Notes: generated by a model not told the origin, from the sequence alone. A DNA stretch of 64,000 nucleotides from Pseudomonas fulva (GCF_023517795.1 NZ_CP082928.1:4898001-4962000); one strand, 5' to 3'. Positions 30,274 through 40,296 are shown, numbered from the stretch's first letter. Numbers and translations are program-made.

Positions 30274-31055
30274 TGAGCGACTTCAACACCAACGAAATGA
30301 TGACCGTGGCCGCCGCGCGCCGCCTCGGCAATGGCAGCGTGTGCTTCGTCGGCATCGGCCTGCCATCCAAGGCCGCCAACCTGGCGCGCCTGACCCATGC
30401 GCCGGAAGTGGTGCTGATCTACGAATCCGGCCCGATCGGCGCCAAGCCGAGCGTGCTGCCGTTGTCCATCGGTGACGGCGAGCTGGCCGAGACCGCCGAC
30501 ACCGTCGTGCCGACCGGCGAGATCTTCCGCTACTGGCTGCAGGGCGGGCGCATCGACGTCGGCTTCCTCGGCGCCGCCCAGGTCGACAAGTTCGGCAATA
30601 TCAACACCACGGTGATCGGCGACTACCAGGCGCCGAAGGTGCGCCTGCCGGGCGCCGGTGGAGCGCCGGAGATCGCCGGTAGTGCCAAGAAGGTGCTGAT
30701 CATCCTCAAGCAGGGTCACCGCACCTTCGTCGACAAGCTGGCCTTCATCACCTCGGTCGGTCATGGCGAGGGCGGCGATCACCGCAAGCGTCTCGGCCTG
30801 CCGGGCGATGGCCCGGTGGCGATCATCACCGACCTGTGCATCATGGAGCCGGAAGCCGGCACCAATGAGTTCATCGTCACTTCGCTGCACCCGGGCGTGA
30901 CCCGCGAGCAGGTGATCGAGAACACTGGCTGGCAAGTTCGTTTCGCCGACGAGGTGACCACCACCGAGGCGCCGAAAGCCGAGGAACTGGCCGCGCTGCG
31001 CGACCTGGAAGCCCGCACTGCCGAGGCCCATGGCCAAAAAGGAGGTGACGAATGA
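30273..31055 (+). CDS. pcaJ: PcaJ, 3-oxoadipate CoA-transferase subunit B
   Basis: 260 residues. The beta subunit carries the catalytic glutamate that forms the CoA thioester, here Glu51 in [25 protein letters not shown] sequence ([20 protein letters not shown]) and [11 protein letters not shown] are conserved. The ATG at 30273 overlaps the pcaI stop by one base; a GTG one codon upstream is possible. It overlaps pcaF by four bases. Confidence 0.95.
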   Translation: MSDFNTNEMMTVAAARRLGNGSVCFVGIGLPSKAANLARLTHAPEVVLIYESGPIGAKPSVLPLSIGDGELAETADTVVPTGEIFRYWLQGGRIDVGFLGAAQVDKFGNINTTVIGDYQAPKVRLPGAGGAPEIAGSAKKVLIILKQGHRTFVDKLAFITSVGHGEGGDHRKRLGLPGDGPVAIITDLCIMEPEAGTNEFIVTSLHPGVTREQVIENTGWQVRFADEVTTTEAPKAEELAALRDLEARTAEAHGQKGGDE

Positions 31056-32257
31056 GCCGCGAGGTATTCATCTGTGACGCCGTGCGCACGCCGATTGGCC
31101 GCCTCAACGGCGCGCTGTCGGCGGTACGCGCCGACGACCTGGCGGCGATCCCGCTCAAGGCGCTGGTCGAGCGTAACCCGCAGGTCGACTGGTCAGCGGT
31201 CGATGAAGTATTTATGGGCTGCGCCAACCAGTCCGGCGAAGACAACCGCAACGTTGCGCGAATGGCCCTGCTGCTCGCCGGCCTGCCGGAAACGGTGCCG
31301 GGCGTGACCCTCAATCGCCTCTGCGCCTCGGGTATGGAAGCGGTCGGTGCTGCGTTCCGCGCCATCGCCGCGGGCGAGATGGAGCTGGCCATCGCCGCTG
31401 GCGTCGAGTCGATGACCCGCGCGCCCTACGTGATGGGCAAGGCCGACAGCGCCTTCGGCCGTGGCCAGAAGCTGGAAGACACCACCCTGGGCTGGCGCTT
31501 CGTCAACCCGGCGATGAAGGAGCAGTACGGCGTTGACCCGATGCCGGTCACCGGTGACAACGTCGCCGAGGACTATGGCGTCAGCCGTGCCGACCAGGAC
31601 GCCTTTGGCCTGCGCAGCCAGCAGCGTGCGGCTGCGGCTCAGCAGAGCGGTTACTACGCCGAAGAAATCGTCCCGGTGGTGATCAGGACCAAAAAGGGCG
31701 AGATCGTCGTCGACACCGACGAGCACCCGCGTGCCGATACCACGGCTGAAGGTCTGGCCAAGCTCAAACCGGTCAACGGCCCGGACAAGACCGTCACCGC
31801 CGGCAACGCCTCGGGCCTCAACGATGGCGCCTCGGCGATGATCCTGGCCTCGGCCGAAGCCGTTGAACAGTACGGCCTCAAGCCGCGCGCCAAGGTGCTG
31901 GGCATGGCCAGTGGCGGCGTTGCGCCGCGCATCATGGGCGTCGGCCCGGTGCCGGCGGTACGCAAGCTGCTGGCGCGCCTGAACCTGGAGATCGACGCCT
32001 TCGACGTGATCGAACTCAACGAAGCCTTCGCCGCCCAGGGCCTGGCCGTCACCCGCGACCTCGGTCTGCCGGACGACAGCCCCAAGGTCAACCCGAACGG
32101 CGGCGCCATCGCCCTCGGTCATCCCCTGGGCATGAGCGGCAACCGCCTGGTACTGACGGCCGTGCACCATCTGGAGAGAACCGGCGGCACGCTTGGTCTG
32201 GCCACCATGTGCGTGGGGGTGGGGCAGGGGCTGGCACTGGCCATCGAGCGGGTTTAG
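31052..32257 (+). CDS. pcaF: PcaF, 3-oxoadipyl-CoA thiolase
   Basis: 401 residues. It cleaves 3-oxoadipyl-CoA to succinyl-CoA and acetyl-CoA, the last step of the pathway. The acylated cysteine is Cys91 in [32 protein letters not shown] and the second active-site cysteine in TMCVGVGQG complete the thiolase signature. It closes pcaIJF. Confidence 0.97.
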   Translation: MSREVFICDAVRTPIGRLNGALSAVRADDLAAIPLKALVERNPQVDWSAVDEVFMGCANQSGEDNRNVARMALLLAGLPETVPGVTLNRLCASGMEAVGAAFRAIAAGEMELAIAAGVESMTRAPYVMGKADSAFGRGQKLEDTTLGWRFVNPAMKEQYGVDPMPVTGDNVAEDYGVSRADQDAFGLRSQQRAAAAQQSGYYAEEIVPVVIRTKKGEIVVDTDEHPRADTTAEGLAKLKPVNGPDKTVTAGNASGLNDGASAMILASAEAVEQYGLKPRAKVLGMASGGVAPRIMGVGPVPAVRKLLARLNLEIDAFDVIELNEAFAAQGLAVTRDLGLPDDSPKVNPNGGAIALGHPLGMSGNRLVLTAVHHLERTGGTLGLATMCVGVGQGLALAIERV

Positions 32258-32629
32258 GGCCTGTTTGCGAAGTGGTGAAAACGGCCGTTCGCCTCGTAGG
32301 GTGGATGGCGATTTTTTTCATCCACCATTGCGATTGCGGCGGTGGACAGCTGAAGCGTTGTCCACCCTACTGCTAGGTTTTGAGGCCGGCCGCGTATTCT
32401 GTGGGAGGGCGCCATACGCCCGATTCGCGGGCATGGCCCGCTGCCACGATCATGACCAAGCTGTCAGCTCTATTGCTAAGGCGATTTTCGAAGTTTCGTT
32501 TGTCCTTACCCGGGCGCGGGCCACGATCCCGTGCCCTGGTGAGGATGGGCGACCCAAAATGACGAATCATTTGGTTACATATAGGGTCGGAGTAGGGACG
32601 GTTCCGTTTCCTACCAGTGAGTATCCATC
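32258..32629. other. Gap between pcaF and pcaT
   Basis: 372 bp without a gene. It holds the double-hairpin element at 32296-32370 and a decayed REP-like palindrome at about 32399-32450 (GTGGGAGGGCGCC to GGCCCGCTGCCAC). The pcaT promoter must lie in the last 180 bp; no convincing PcaR box was found there. Confidence 0.5.
32296..32370. repeat. 75-bp nested double-hairpin element
   Basis: Outer arms GTAGGGTGGA (32296-32305) and TCCACCCTAC (32361-32370) are perfect inverted repeats. Inside are two further hairpins, GTGGATG/CATCCAC (32301-32325) and GGTGGACA/TGTCCACC (32341-32366). It looks like a mobilised palindromic repeat similar in concept to a REP pair. Confidence 0.65.
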
Positions 32630-33943
32630 ATGAGTACCGAAGCCAGCGCGGCGTACCAAGCCCCCAACTACAGCCCCGAAGAGCGTCGCAAGCGCATCTT
32701 CGCCATCGTTGGCGCCTCCTCGGGCAACCTGGTCGAGTGGTTCGACTTCTACGTGTACGCCTTCTGCGCGATCTACTTCGCGCCGGCCTTCTTTCCTTCC
32801 GATGACCCCACCGTGCAGCTGCTCAACACCGCAGGGGTGTTCGCCGCGGGCTTTCTGATGCGGCCGATCGGTGGCTGGGTATTCGGCCGCATTGCCGACA
32901 AGTACGGCCGCAAGGTCTCCATGATGATCTCGGTGCTGATGATGTGCCTGGGCTCGCTGGCCATCGCCTGCATGCCCACCTACAGCAGCATCGGCACCCT
33001 GGCGCCGGTGCTGCTGTTGCTGGCGCGGTTGTTCCAGGGCCTGTCAGTGGGCGGCGAGTACGGCACCACCGCCACCTACATGAGCGAGGTGGCGCTCAAG
33101 GGCCAGCGCGGCTTCTTCGCCTCCTTCCAGTACGTCACCCTGATAGGCGGGCAACTGCTCGCGGTGCTGGTGGTAGTGATCCTTCAGCAGGCGCTGAGCG
33201 AAGACGAGCTGCGCGCCTGGGGCTGGCGCATCCCGTTCGTGATCGGCGCCATGGCCGCCGTGGTGGCCTTCTACCTGCGCCGCTCGCTGGACGAAACCGC
33301 AAAGCAGGACCAGATCGGCAACCAGGAATCGGGCAGCGTCGCCTACCTGTTCAAGCACCACAAGGCCGCTTTCTTCACCGTGCTGGGTTACACCGCCGGC
33401 GGCTCGCTGATCTTCTATACCTTCACCACCTACATGCAGAAGTACCTGGTCAACTCGGCGGGCATGAGCGCCAAGACCGCCAGCGGCATCATGACCGGCG
33501 CGCTGTTCCTGTTCATGATCATGCAGCCGCTGTTCGGCGCGCTGTCCGACCGTATCGGCCGGCGCACCTCGATGCTCTGGTTCGGCGCCCTGGGGGCGAT
33601 CTGCACCTGGCCGATCCTGGCCTTGCTGCATACCGTGCAGAGCCCGGTGATGGCCTTTTTGCTGATCATCGCGGCGCTGGCCATCGTCAGCCTGTACACC
33701 TCGATCAGCGGCCTGGTGAAGGCCGAAATGTTCCCGCCGGAAGTCCGCGCTCTCGGCGTTGGCCTGGCCTACGCGGTGGCCAACGCACTGTTCGGCGGTT
33801 CGGCCGAGTATGTCGCCCTGGGTCTGAAGTCCATTGGTATGGAGCAGACCTTCTACTGGTACGTATCAGGCATGATGGTGCTGGCCTTTCTGGTCAGCCT
33901 GCGCCTGCCGCGCCAGGCCAGCTACCTGCACCACGATCATTGA
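32630..33943 (+). CDS. pcaT: PcaT-type MFS dicarboxylate/beta-ketoadipate permease (MHS family)
   Basis: 437 residues with about 12 membrane segments, metabolite:H+ symporter family related to alpha-ketoglutarate permease. [15 protein letters not shown] in TM1, the loop motif [12 protein letters not shown] and [20 protein letters not shown] are typical. In P. putida PcaT transports 3-oxoadipate and related dicarboxylates, and pcaT precedes pcaBDC as it does here. Substrate is inferred from this order. Confidence 0.87.
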   Translation: MSTEASAAYQAPNYSPEERRKRIFAIVGASSGNLVEWFDFYVYAFCAIYFAPAFFPSDDPTVQLLNTAGVFAAGFLMRPIGGWVFGRIADKYGRKVSMMISVLMMCLGSLAIACMPTYSSIGTLAPVLLLLARLFQGLSVGGEYGTTATYMSEVALKGQRGFFASFQYVTLIGGQLLAVLVVVILQQALSEDELRAWGWRIPFVIGAMAAVVAFYLRRSLDETAKQDQIGNQESGSVAYLFKHHKAAFFTVLGYTAGGSLIFYTFTTYMQKYLVNSAGMSAKTASGIMTGALFLFMIMQPLFGALSDRIGRRTSMLWFGALGAICTWPILALLHTVQSPVMAFLLIIAALAIVSLYTSISGLVKAEMFPPEVRALGVGLAYAVANALFGGSAEYVALGLKSIGMEQTFYWYVSGMMVLAFLVSLRLPRQASYLHHDH

Positions 33944-33961
33944 CCACGGAGTGTTCGCTGT

Positions 33962-35326
33962 ATGAGTTCCAGGCCCGCTAGCCAGCTGTTCGATGCCTAT
34001 TTCACGGGTGCGCCGATGCGCCAGGTGTTCAGCGACCAGGGTCGCGTGCAGGGCATGCTCGACTTCGAGGCGGCACTGGCCCGGGCCGAAGCGGCGGCCG
34101 GGGTGATCCCCCAGGCCGTGGTGGCCGATATCGAGGCAGCGTGCCGGGCCGAACTCTATGACTTCGATGCGCTGGCCATCGCCATCGGCAGCGCCGGCAA
34201 CTCGGCGATTCCGCTGGTCAAGGCCCTTGGCAAACGCATCGCGGCGAGCAACCCCGAGGCCGAGCGCTATGTGCACCTGGGCGCCACCAGCCAGGACGCC
34301 ATGGACAGCGGCCTGGTGCTGCAGCTGCGCGCCGCCATCGACCTGCTGGAGCGCGACCTCGATACCCTGAGCCGGCAACTGGCCGAGCAGGCCCAGCGCC
34401 ACGGGGCAACGCCGATGGCCGGGCGCACCTGGCTGCAGCACGCCACGCCGGTCACCCTGGGCATGAAGATCGCCGGCTGGCTGGGCGCCATCGACCGCCA
34501 CCGGCAGCGCCTCGACGAAATCAAGCCGCGCCTGCTGTGCCTGCAGTTCGGCGGTGCGTCCGGCAGCCTGGCAGCACTGGGCGACAAGGCCTGGTCGGTG
34601 GCCGGTGCACTGGCAGCCGAGCTGGACCTGCAACTGCCCGAGCAACCCTGGCATACCCAGCGTGATCGGCTGGTCGAGTTCGCCAGCCTGCTTGGCCTGA
34701 TCGCCGGCAGCCTGGGCAAGATGGGCCGCGACCTCAGCCTGCTGATGCAGACCGAGGCCGGCGAGCTGTTCGAGCCCTCGGCACCCGGCAAGGGCGGTTC
34801 CTCGACCATGCCCCACAAGCGCAACCCGGTGGGCGCTGCGGTGCTGATCGGTGCCGCCACCCGCGCGCCCGGATTGGTCGCCACCATGTTCGCAGCCATG
34901 CCCCAGGAGCATGAGCGCAGCCTGGGGCTGTGGCATGCCGAGTGGGAGACGCTGCCCGAGCTGTGCTGCCTGGTCTCCGGGGCCCTGCAGCAGGCGCTGA
35001 TCCTGGTGCCGGGCCTTGAAGTGGACGCCGAGCGCATGGCCGCCAACCTCGAACTGACCCGTGGCCTGGTACTCGCCGAGGCGGTGAGCATCGCCCTGGC
35101 GCAACGCATCGGCCGCGACGCCGCCCACCATCTGGTCGAGCAATGCTGCAAGCAGGCGGTAGAGGAGGGCGCTCACCTGCGCGAGGTACTCGGCGCCAAT
35201 ACCGAGGTCAGCGCGCAACTGTCCGACGAACAACTGGATCGACTGCTCGATCCCGCCCATTACCTGGGCCAGGCGCGACGCTGGGTCGAGCGCGCCGTGG
35301 CGCAGAGCCGTGAACTGAATTCGTAG
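33962..35326 (+). CDS. pcaB: PcaB, 3-carboxy-cis,cis-muconate cycloisomerase
   Basis: 454 residues, fumarase/aspartase superfamily. It cyclises 3-carboxymuconate of the protocatechuate branch to 4-carboxymuconolactone. Family signatures are VHLGATSQDAMDSG, AGRTWLQHATPVTLG and GSSTMPHKRNPVGA. It starts 18 bp after pcaT. Its substrate would come from protocatechuate 3,4-dioxygenase, which is not encoded here. Confidence 0.95.
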   Translation: MSSRPASQLFDAYFTGAPMRQVFSDQGRVQGMLDFEAALARAEAAAGVIPQAVVADIEAACRAELYDFDALAIAIGSAGNSAIPLVKALGKRIAASNPEAERYVHLGATSQDAMDSGLVLQLRAAIDLLERDLDTLSRQLAEQAQRHGATPMAGRTWLQHATPVTLGMKIAGWLGAIDRHRQRLDEIKPRLLCLQFGGASGSLAALGDKAWSVAGALAAELDLQLPEQPWHTQRDRLVEFASLLGLIAGSLGKMGRDLSLLMQTEAGELFEPSAPGKGGSSTMPHKRNPVGAAVLIGAATRAPGLVATMFAAMPQEHERSLGLWHAEWETLPELCCLVSGALQQALILVPGLEVDAERMAANLELTRGLVLAEAVSIALAQRIGRDAAHHLVEQCCKQAVEEGAHLREVLGANTEVSAQLSDEQLDRLLDPAHYLGQARRWVERAVAQSRELNS

Positions 35327-35344
35327 ATCATCTAGGAGATTGTC

Positions 35345-36136
35345 ATGCCTGTGGTATCCCTCGCCGATGGCGACCTGAATTACCTGCTCGAAGGCCCGGC
35401 CGATGCACCGGTGCTGGTGCTCTCCAATTCCCTGGGCACCAACCTGCACATGTGGGACGCGCAGATCCCCACCTTCACCCAGCACTTGCGGGTGCTGCGC
35501 TACGACACCCGTGGCCACGGCCAGTCGCTGGTCACGCCGGGCTTCTACAGCATCGAGCAGAACGGCCGCGACGTGCTGGCGCTGCTCGATGCGCTGAACA
35601 TCGACAAGGCGCATTTCTGCGGCCTGTCCATGGGCGGCTTGATCGGCCAATGGCTGGCGATCAACGCCGCCTCGCGCCTGGATCGCCTGGTGCTGTGCAA
35701 TACCGGCGCCAAGATCGGTACCGACGAGGTGTGGAACACCCGCATCGACACCGTGCTCAAGGGTGGCGAGAAGGCCATGCGCGACCTGCGTGATGCCTCC
35801 ATCGAGCGCTGGTTCACTGCGCCGTTCGCCAAGGCCCAGCCGGAGAAGGTCGAGCCGATCGTCACCATGCTGGCGCAGACCTCGCCCCAGGGCTATGCCG
35901 GTAACTGTGCAGCGGTGCGCGATGCCGACTACCGCGAGCAGATCGCCACGATCGACGTGCCGACCCTGATCGTATGCGGCACCGGTGATGCGGTGACCAC
36001 GCCCGAACACGGTCGCTTCATGCAAGAGCGTATTGCCGGCGCCGAGCTGGTCGAGTTCGATGCTGCGCATCTGTCCAACGTGCAGGCTGGTGAGCTGTTC
36101 ACCGGGCGCGTGCTGAGCTTTCTGCAAACCAATTGA
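35345..36136 (+). CDS. pcaD: PcaD, 3-oxoadipate enol-lactonase
   Basis: 263 residues, alpha/beta hydrolase. It hydrolyses the enol-lactone where the catechol and protocatechuate branches meet, so it is needed for benzoate as well. The oxyanion region LVLSNSLGTNLHMWD, nucleophile Ser95 in GLSMGG, the aspartate in CGTGDAVTTP and the histidine in DAAHLSN are present. AGGAG precedes the ATG. Confidence 0.96.
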   Translation: MPVVSLADGDLNYLLEGPADAPVLVLSNSLGTNLHMWDAQIPTFTQHLRVLRYDTRGHGQSLVTPGFYSIEQNGRDVLALLDALNIDKAHFCGLSMGGLIGQWLAINAASRLDRLVLCNTGAKIGTDEVWNTRIDTVLKGGEKAMRDLRDASIERWFTAPFAKAQPEKVEPIVTMLAQTSPQGYAGNCAAVRDADYREQIATIDVPTLIVCGTGDAVTTPEHGRFMQERIAGAELVEFDAAHLSNVQAGELFTGRVLSFLQTN

Positions 36137-36194
36137 GCGAGCTTTGCGTGGGCGTCGTTTGCCGCCCACGCCGTGAAGAAAAATGGAGCCACCG

Positions 36195-36593
36195 ATGGAC
36201 GAGAAACAACGCTACGACGCCGGCATGCAGGTGCGCCGTGCGGTGCTGGGCGATGCCCACGTCGACCGCAGCCTGGAAAAACTGACGCCGTTCAACGAAG
36301 AGTTCCAGGAGATGATCACCCGTCACGCCTGGGGCGATATCTGGACGCGCCCGGGGCTGCCACGCCATACCCGCAGCCTGGTCACCATCGCCATGCTGAT
36401 CGGCATGAACCGCGAGGGCGAATTGAAGCTGCACCTCAAGGCCGCCAAGAACAACGGCGTGACCCGCGAGGAGATCAAGGAAGTGATCATGCAGAGCGCG
36501 ATCTACTGCGGCATTCCCGCGGCCAACGCCACTTTCCACCTGGCCGAAGAGCTGTGGGACGAAGTCGGCGTCGAGTCGCTTAACAAGGCCTGA
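36195..36593 (+). CDS. pcaC: PcaC, 4-carboxymuconolactone decarboxylase
   Basis: 132 residues, AhpD-like fold. It decarboxylates 4-carboxymuconolactone to the enol-lactone. RHAWGDIWTRPGLPRHTRSL and ELKLHLKAAKNNGVT are diagnostic. The ATG at 36195 is preferred over one at 36183 because it gives the family start MDEKQRYDAGMQVRRAVLG. It is last in pcaTBDC. Confidence 0.96.
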   Translation: MDEKQRYDAGMQVRRAVLGDAHVDRSLEKLTPFNEEFQEMITRHAWGDIWTRPGLPRHTRSLVTIAMLIGMNREGELKLHLKAAKNNGVTREEIKEVIMQSAIYCGIPAANATFHLAEELWDEVGVESLNKA

Positions 36594-36611
36594 CGTCGTA
36601 GCGGTCTGCAG

Positions 36612-36635
36612 AGCCCCGCCCAAGCGGGGCTTTTT
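36612..36635 (+). terminator. Intrinsic terminator of pcaTBDC
   Basis: AGCCCCGC and GCGGGGCT form an 8-bp stem with a CCAA loop followed by TTTTT. It lies 18 bp past pcaC, between convergent genes, and may also end the opposing transcript. Confidence 0.93.
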
Positions 36636-36647
36636 GTTGTCCGGCGA

Positions 36648-38369
36648 TTACTCGTACTCACTGACGCCTGCCGCATGCCGGGCCGCGACATAGCCGAAGG
36701 TCAGTGCCGGGCCCAGGTTGATGCCGCCGGAGGGATAGTGGCCGCCGAACGCGCTGGCCATGTCGCTTCCGGCGGCGTAGAGGCCGGGGATCGGCTGGCC
36801 ATCGGCATCCAGCACCCGGGCACTGCCATCGGTCTTGAGGCCGGCGAAGGTGCCGAAGCAGCCGGGCTGCACCTTCACCGCGTAGAACGGGCCATGTTCG
36901 ATGGGCGCCACGCAGGGGTTGGTGCCCGGGTGAAGTGGGTCGCCCTGCTTGCGGTTGAAGGCGGTGCTACCGCGACCGAACTGCGGGTCTTCGCCATTGC
37001 GGGCATGTCGATTGAAGGCGGCCAGCGTGGTCGTCAGGCCCATCGGGTCGATGCCGCAGTCGAGGGCCAGCTGCTCGATGGTCGCCGCACGTTGCAGGTA
37101 GCCGCTGCGCAGCATGGGCCACAGCGGCACGGGCGCCGGGCGGGCGAAGCCCAGGCCGTAGCGGCGCTGGAAACGATGATCGCAGATCAGCCAGGAACAC
37201 ACCGGCTGGCCCTCCGGCACCTGTTCGACCATCGCCGCCACGTAGTCGTAGTAGCCGTGGGCTTCGTTGACGAAGCGCTTGCCGCTGGCCAGCACGCCGA
37301 TGATGCCGGGCTTGCCGCGTTCGATGATGTGTGGGAAGTGGCCGATGCTGCCGTCGCGGTGCGGCACCCGGGACACCGGTGCCCAGGCGACCGGCGATTT
37401 CAGCCGGGTATCGACCTGGGCACCCAGCGCTTCGCCCAGGCGCAGGCCATCGCCCGAGCAGGAGGTCGGCGGCAGGGCCAGGTTTTCGGTGCCGCTGGTA
37501 TCGCGGGGAAACAGCTGCTGGCGCCGTTGCGGATCGTTGGCGAAACCGCCGGCCGCCAGCACCACGGCACGGGCTCCGATGAAGTGCTCGCCGTCCGCAC
37601 GGCGCAGCGTGGCGCCGCTGATACGGCCCTCTTGTTGATGCAGGCTGATCACTGGCGCGGACTCGATCATCGTCACGCCCAGGTCGGCGGCCGAGCGGGC
37701 CAGCCGGGCGACCAGCGCGACGCCGTTGACCAGGTGCATGGCGCGGCCATAACGGGCCAGGTGATAGAGGTGGGTGGCGAAACGGCGGGTCACGTGCCAC
37801 AGCGCTTTCGCTGAGCGGGTCATGCTCAGGAAGGCCGCCAGGTCGGCGCCGGCCATGATCGGCATGCCCATGAACGAGGTTTCGCGCAGGGTCCTGCGCA
37901 GGCGCGGCAGCAGGTCGAGCACTTCGCGGCCGTCATAGGGCGCGGCGATCACCTGATGGCCACCGGTGGCGGCGCCGGGCGTGTCGCCATGCATGTCGGG
38001 AATGCCGTTGCCGTCGGCGAACTGCAGTGCGGTATGCCGTTCGAAGAACGCCACCATCTGCGGGCAGGCGTCGAGAAAGGCCCTGAGGCGGGCTTCGTCG
38101 AAATGCTCGCCCAGCTCATGACGCAGGTAGGTAAGGGGCTGCTCGATGTCTTCGTGAATGCCGGCACGCTGCGCCAGCGGGTTGCGCGGCACCCAGGCCC
38201 AGCCGCCGGACCAGGCGGTGGCGCCGCCGAATACCGGGTCCTTTTCCACCAGTACCACGTGCTGACCATGCCAGGCAGCGGTTACCGCCGCGGCCAGGCC
38301 GGCGGCACCGGAGCCGACCACCAGCAGGTCGCAGTGTTGAGGCAGCGGGGTGGTGGGCGTGGCGGGCAT
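36648..38369 (-). CDS. KstD/fumarate-reductase-like FAD-dependent oxidoreductase
   Basis: 573 residues. The N-terminal dinucleotide fold is clear (DLLVVGSGAAGLAAAVTAA, then VLVEKDPVFGGATAWSGG) and the C-terminus YPSGGINLGPALTFGY matches the end of the 3-ketosteroid-delta1-dehydrogenase/fumarate-reductase flavoprotein family, with the tyrosine and the glycine four residues later that the KstD active site uses. The ATG at 38369 has AGGAG upstream. It is convergent with pcaC and divergent from an ABC exporter gene. A desaturase acting on a cyclic ketone is plausible; the substrate is unknown. Confidence 0.75.
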   Translation of the reverse strand: MPATPTTPLPQHCDLLVVGSGAAGLAAAVTAAWHGQHVVLVEKDPVFGGATAWSGGWAWVPRNPLAQRAGIHEDIEQPLTYLRHELGEHFDEARLRAFLDACPQMVAFFERHTALQFADGNGIPDMHGDTPGAATGGHQVIAAPYDGREVLDLLPRLRRTLRETSFMGMPIMAGADLAAFLSMTRSAKALWHVTRRFATHLYHLARYGRAMHLVNGVALVARLARSAADLGVTMIESAPVISLHQQEGRISGATLRRADGEHFIGARAVVLAAGGFANDPQRRQQLFPRDTSGTENLALPPTSCSGDGLRLGEALGAQVDTRLKSPVAWAPVSRVPHRDGSIGHFPHIIERGKPGIIGVLASGKRFVNEAHGYYDYVAAMVEQVPEGQPVCSWLICDHRFQRRYGLGFARPAPVPLWPMLRSGYLQRAATIEQLALDCGIDPMGLTTTLAAFNRHARNGEDPQFGRGSTAFNRKQGDPLHPGTNPCVAPIEHGPFYAVKVQPGCFGTFAGLKTDGSARVLDADGQPIPGLYAAGSDMASAFGGHYPSGGINLGPALTFGYVAARHAAGVSEYE

Positions 38370-38399
38370 GGAAGGCTCCTGAGGGATTATGATTATTTT

Positions 38400-38414
38400 T
38401 GGAATCGGGTTCCA
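38400..38414. promoter_or_regulatory. Inverted repeat TGGAA-N5-TTCCA in divergent promoter
   Basis: TGGAATCGGGTTCCA is a perfect 5-bp-arm palindrome 31 bp upstream of the flavoprotein ATG. The form resembles operators of IclR-family regulators. No regulator gene is adjacent. Confidence 0.45.
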
Positions 38415-38529
38415 TATATTAAGTTGGCGCGCGGTTTGTCGCCAAGCTTCGGCCCGGCGCTTGATGTTTGCTCGCGCCGACCCCATCTGCTGGGCTGCAA
38501 CCCTCTCGCCATCAGCCTTCGAGCCCGCC

Positions 38530-40296
38530 ATGAAATCGTTTTTGTCCGTTCGCCAGCGCGATGCTCTGCGCACATCGTGGGCGTTTATCGCCCCTTATCG
38601 CGGGCGCGTGGCCGGTGCGCTGCTGGCGCTGATGTTCACCGCCGCCATCACCCTGTCCATGGGCCAGGGCATCAAGCTGCTGGTCGATCAGGGGCTGGCC
38701 ACGCAATCGCCGGGGGCGCTACGTCATTCGATCCTGCTGTTCTTCGTGCTGGTGCTGGCCCTGGCGGTGGGTACCTACACACGCTTCTACCTGGTGTCCT
38801 GGTTGGGCGAGCGGGTAGTGGCGGACATCCGCAAGCGGGTGTTCGATCACCTGGTCGGCCTGCACCCCGGCTTCTACGCCCACAACCGCGCCTCGGAAAT
38901 CCAGTCGCGGCTGACCGCCGATACCACCTTGCTGCAGTCGGTGATCGGCTCGTCGCTGTCGATGGCGCTGCGCAACCTGATCATGCTGGTCGGCGGCATG
39001 ATCCTGCTGGTGGTCACCAACCCCAAGCTCAGCGCCATCGTGCTGGCCGCGCTGCCACTGGTGGTGGCGCCGATCCTGCTCTTCGGCCGCCGCGTGCGTG
39101 AGCTGTCGCGCCAGAGCCAGGATCGCATCGCCGATGTCGGCAGCTACGTCAGCGAAGTGCTCGGGCAGATCAAGACCGTGCAGGCCTACAACCACCAGGC
39201 CGAGGATCGCCGGCGTTTCGGCCTGTCCGCCGAGGCGGCGTTCGACACGGCGCGCAAGCGCGTGGCCCAGCGCGCCTGGCTGATCACCGTGGTGATCGTG
39301 CTGGTGCTCGGCGCGGTGGGCGTGATGCTCTGGGTCGGCGGCATGGACGTGATCGCCGGGCGGATCAGCGGCGGCGAGCTGGCGGCCTTCGTGTTCTACA
39401 GCCTGATCGTCGGTTCCTCGTTCGGCACCCTCAGCGAGGTGATCGGCGAACTGCAGCGCGCCGCCGGCGCCGCCGAACGGATCAGCGAACTGCTCGCAGC
39501 ACGCAACGAGATCCATGCGCCGCTCGACGGCGCGCTGATTCCGGCGCAGCCCGCGGAAGGACGTATCGAGGTGCAGGGCCTGTCCTTCGCCTATCCGACG
39601 CGCCCCGACAGCCTGGCGCTGCAAGGCATCACGCTGGCGGTCGAGCCTGGTGAAACCCTGGCCATCGTCGGCCCGTCCGGGGCCGGCAAGTCGACGCTGT
39701 TCGACCTGCTGCTGCGTTTCTACGATCCGCTGCAGGGGCGCATCCTGATCGATGGCCTGCCGATCGAGCAGCTCGACCCGCACGCCCTGCGCGCGAACTT
39801 CGCGCTGGTCTCCCAACACCCGGCACTGTTCTTCGGCAGCGTGGAAGACAACATCCGCTACGGGCGCCTGGACGCCAGCAGCGCGGACGTGCAGGCCGCT
39901 GCCCGGGCGGCCCATGCCCACGAATTCATCGAGCGCTTGCCCCAGGGCTACCAGACCCACCTGGGTGACGCCGGCCTGGGGCTTTCTGGCGGCCAGCGCC
40001 AGCGCCTGGCGATCGCCCGGGCGCTGTTGGTGGATGCGCCGATCCTGCTGCTCGACGAAGCCACCAGCGCCCTGGATGCCGAGAGCGAGCACCTGATCCA
40101 GCAGGCGCTGCCCGAGCTGATGCGCGGGCGCACCACCCTGGTGATCGCCCACCGCCTGGCCACGGTAAAGAGCGCCGACCGCATCGCGGTCTTCGATCAG
40201 GGGCAGTTGGTGGCACTGGGCAAACATGCCGAACTGGTCGCCAGCAATCCGCTGTATGCGCGGCTGGCGCAGTTGCAGTTCGTGGAGAAGAGTTAG
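38530..40296 (+). CDS. ABC exporter, fused permease and ATPase (MsbA/LmrA-like half transporter)
   Basis: 588 residues. An N-terminal six-helix exporter domain (about 20-310) is followed by an ATPase with Walker A GPSGAGKST (about 383-391), signature LSGGQRQRLA (about 485), Walker B ILLLDEATSALD (about 505) and the H-loop histidine in IAHRLATV. Such half-transporters work as homodimers moving lipids or hydrophobic drugs outward. Substrate cannot be told. It shares a 160-bp divergent promoter region with the KstD-like gene. Confidence 0.88.
   Translation: MKSFLSVRQRDALRTSWAFIAPYRGRVAGALLALMFTAAITLSMGQGIKLLVDQGLATQSPGALRHSILLFFVLVLALAVGTYTRFYLVSWLGERVVADIRKRVFDHLVGLHPGFYAHNRASEIQSRLTADTTLLQSVIGSSLSMALRNLIMLVGGMILLVVTNPKLSAIVLAALPLVVAPILLFGRRVRELSRQSQDRIADVGSYVSEVLGQIKTVQAYNHQAEDRRRFGLSAEAAFDTARKRVAQRAWLITVVIVLVLGAVGVMLWVGGMDVIAGRISGGELAAFVFYSLIVGSSFGTLSEVIGELQRAAGAAERISELLAARNEIHAPLDGALIPAQPAEGRIEVQGLSFAYPTRPDSLALQGITLAVEPGETLAIVGPSGAGKSTLFDLLLRFYDPLQGRILIDGLPIEQLDPHALRANFALVSQHPALFFGSVEDNIRYGRLDASSADVQAAARAAHAHEFIERLPQGYQTHLGDAGLGLSGGQRQRLAIARALLVDAPILLLDEATSALDAESEHLIQQALPELMRGRTTLVIAHRLATVKSADRIAVFDQGQLVALGKHAELVASNPLYARLAQLQFVEKS

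Noticed and set aside
32485..32505. PcaR box before pcaT (GCGATTTTCGAAG)
   Set aside because: Only part of the palindrome matches and the spacing is off; too weak to list as a site.
33866..36169. Long open frame on the minus strand opposite pcaB and pcaD
   Set aside because: Same type of shadow; pcaB and pcaD are unambiguous on the plus strand.
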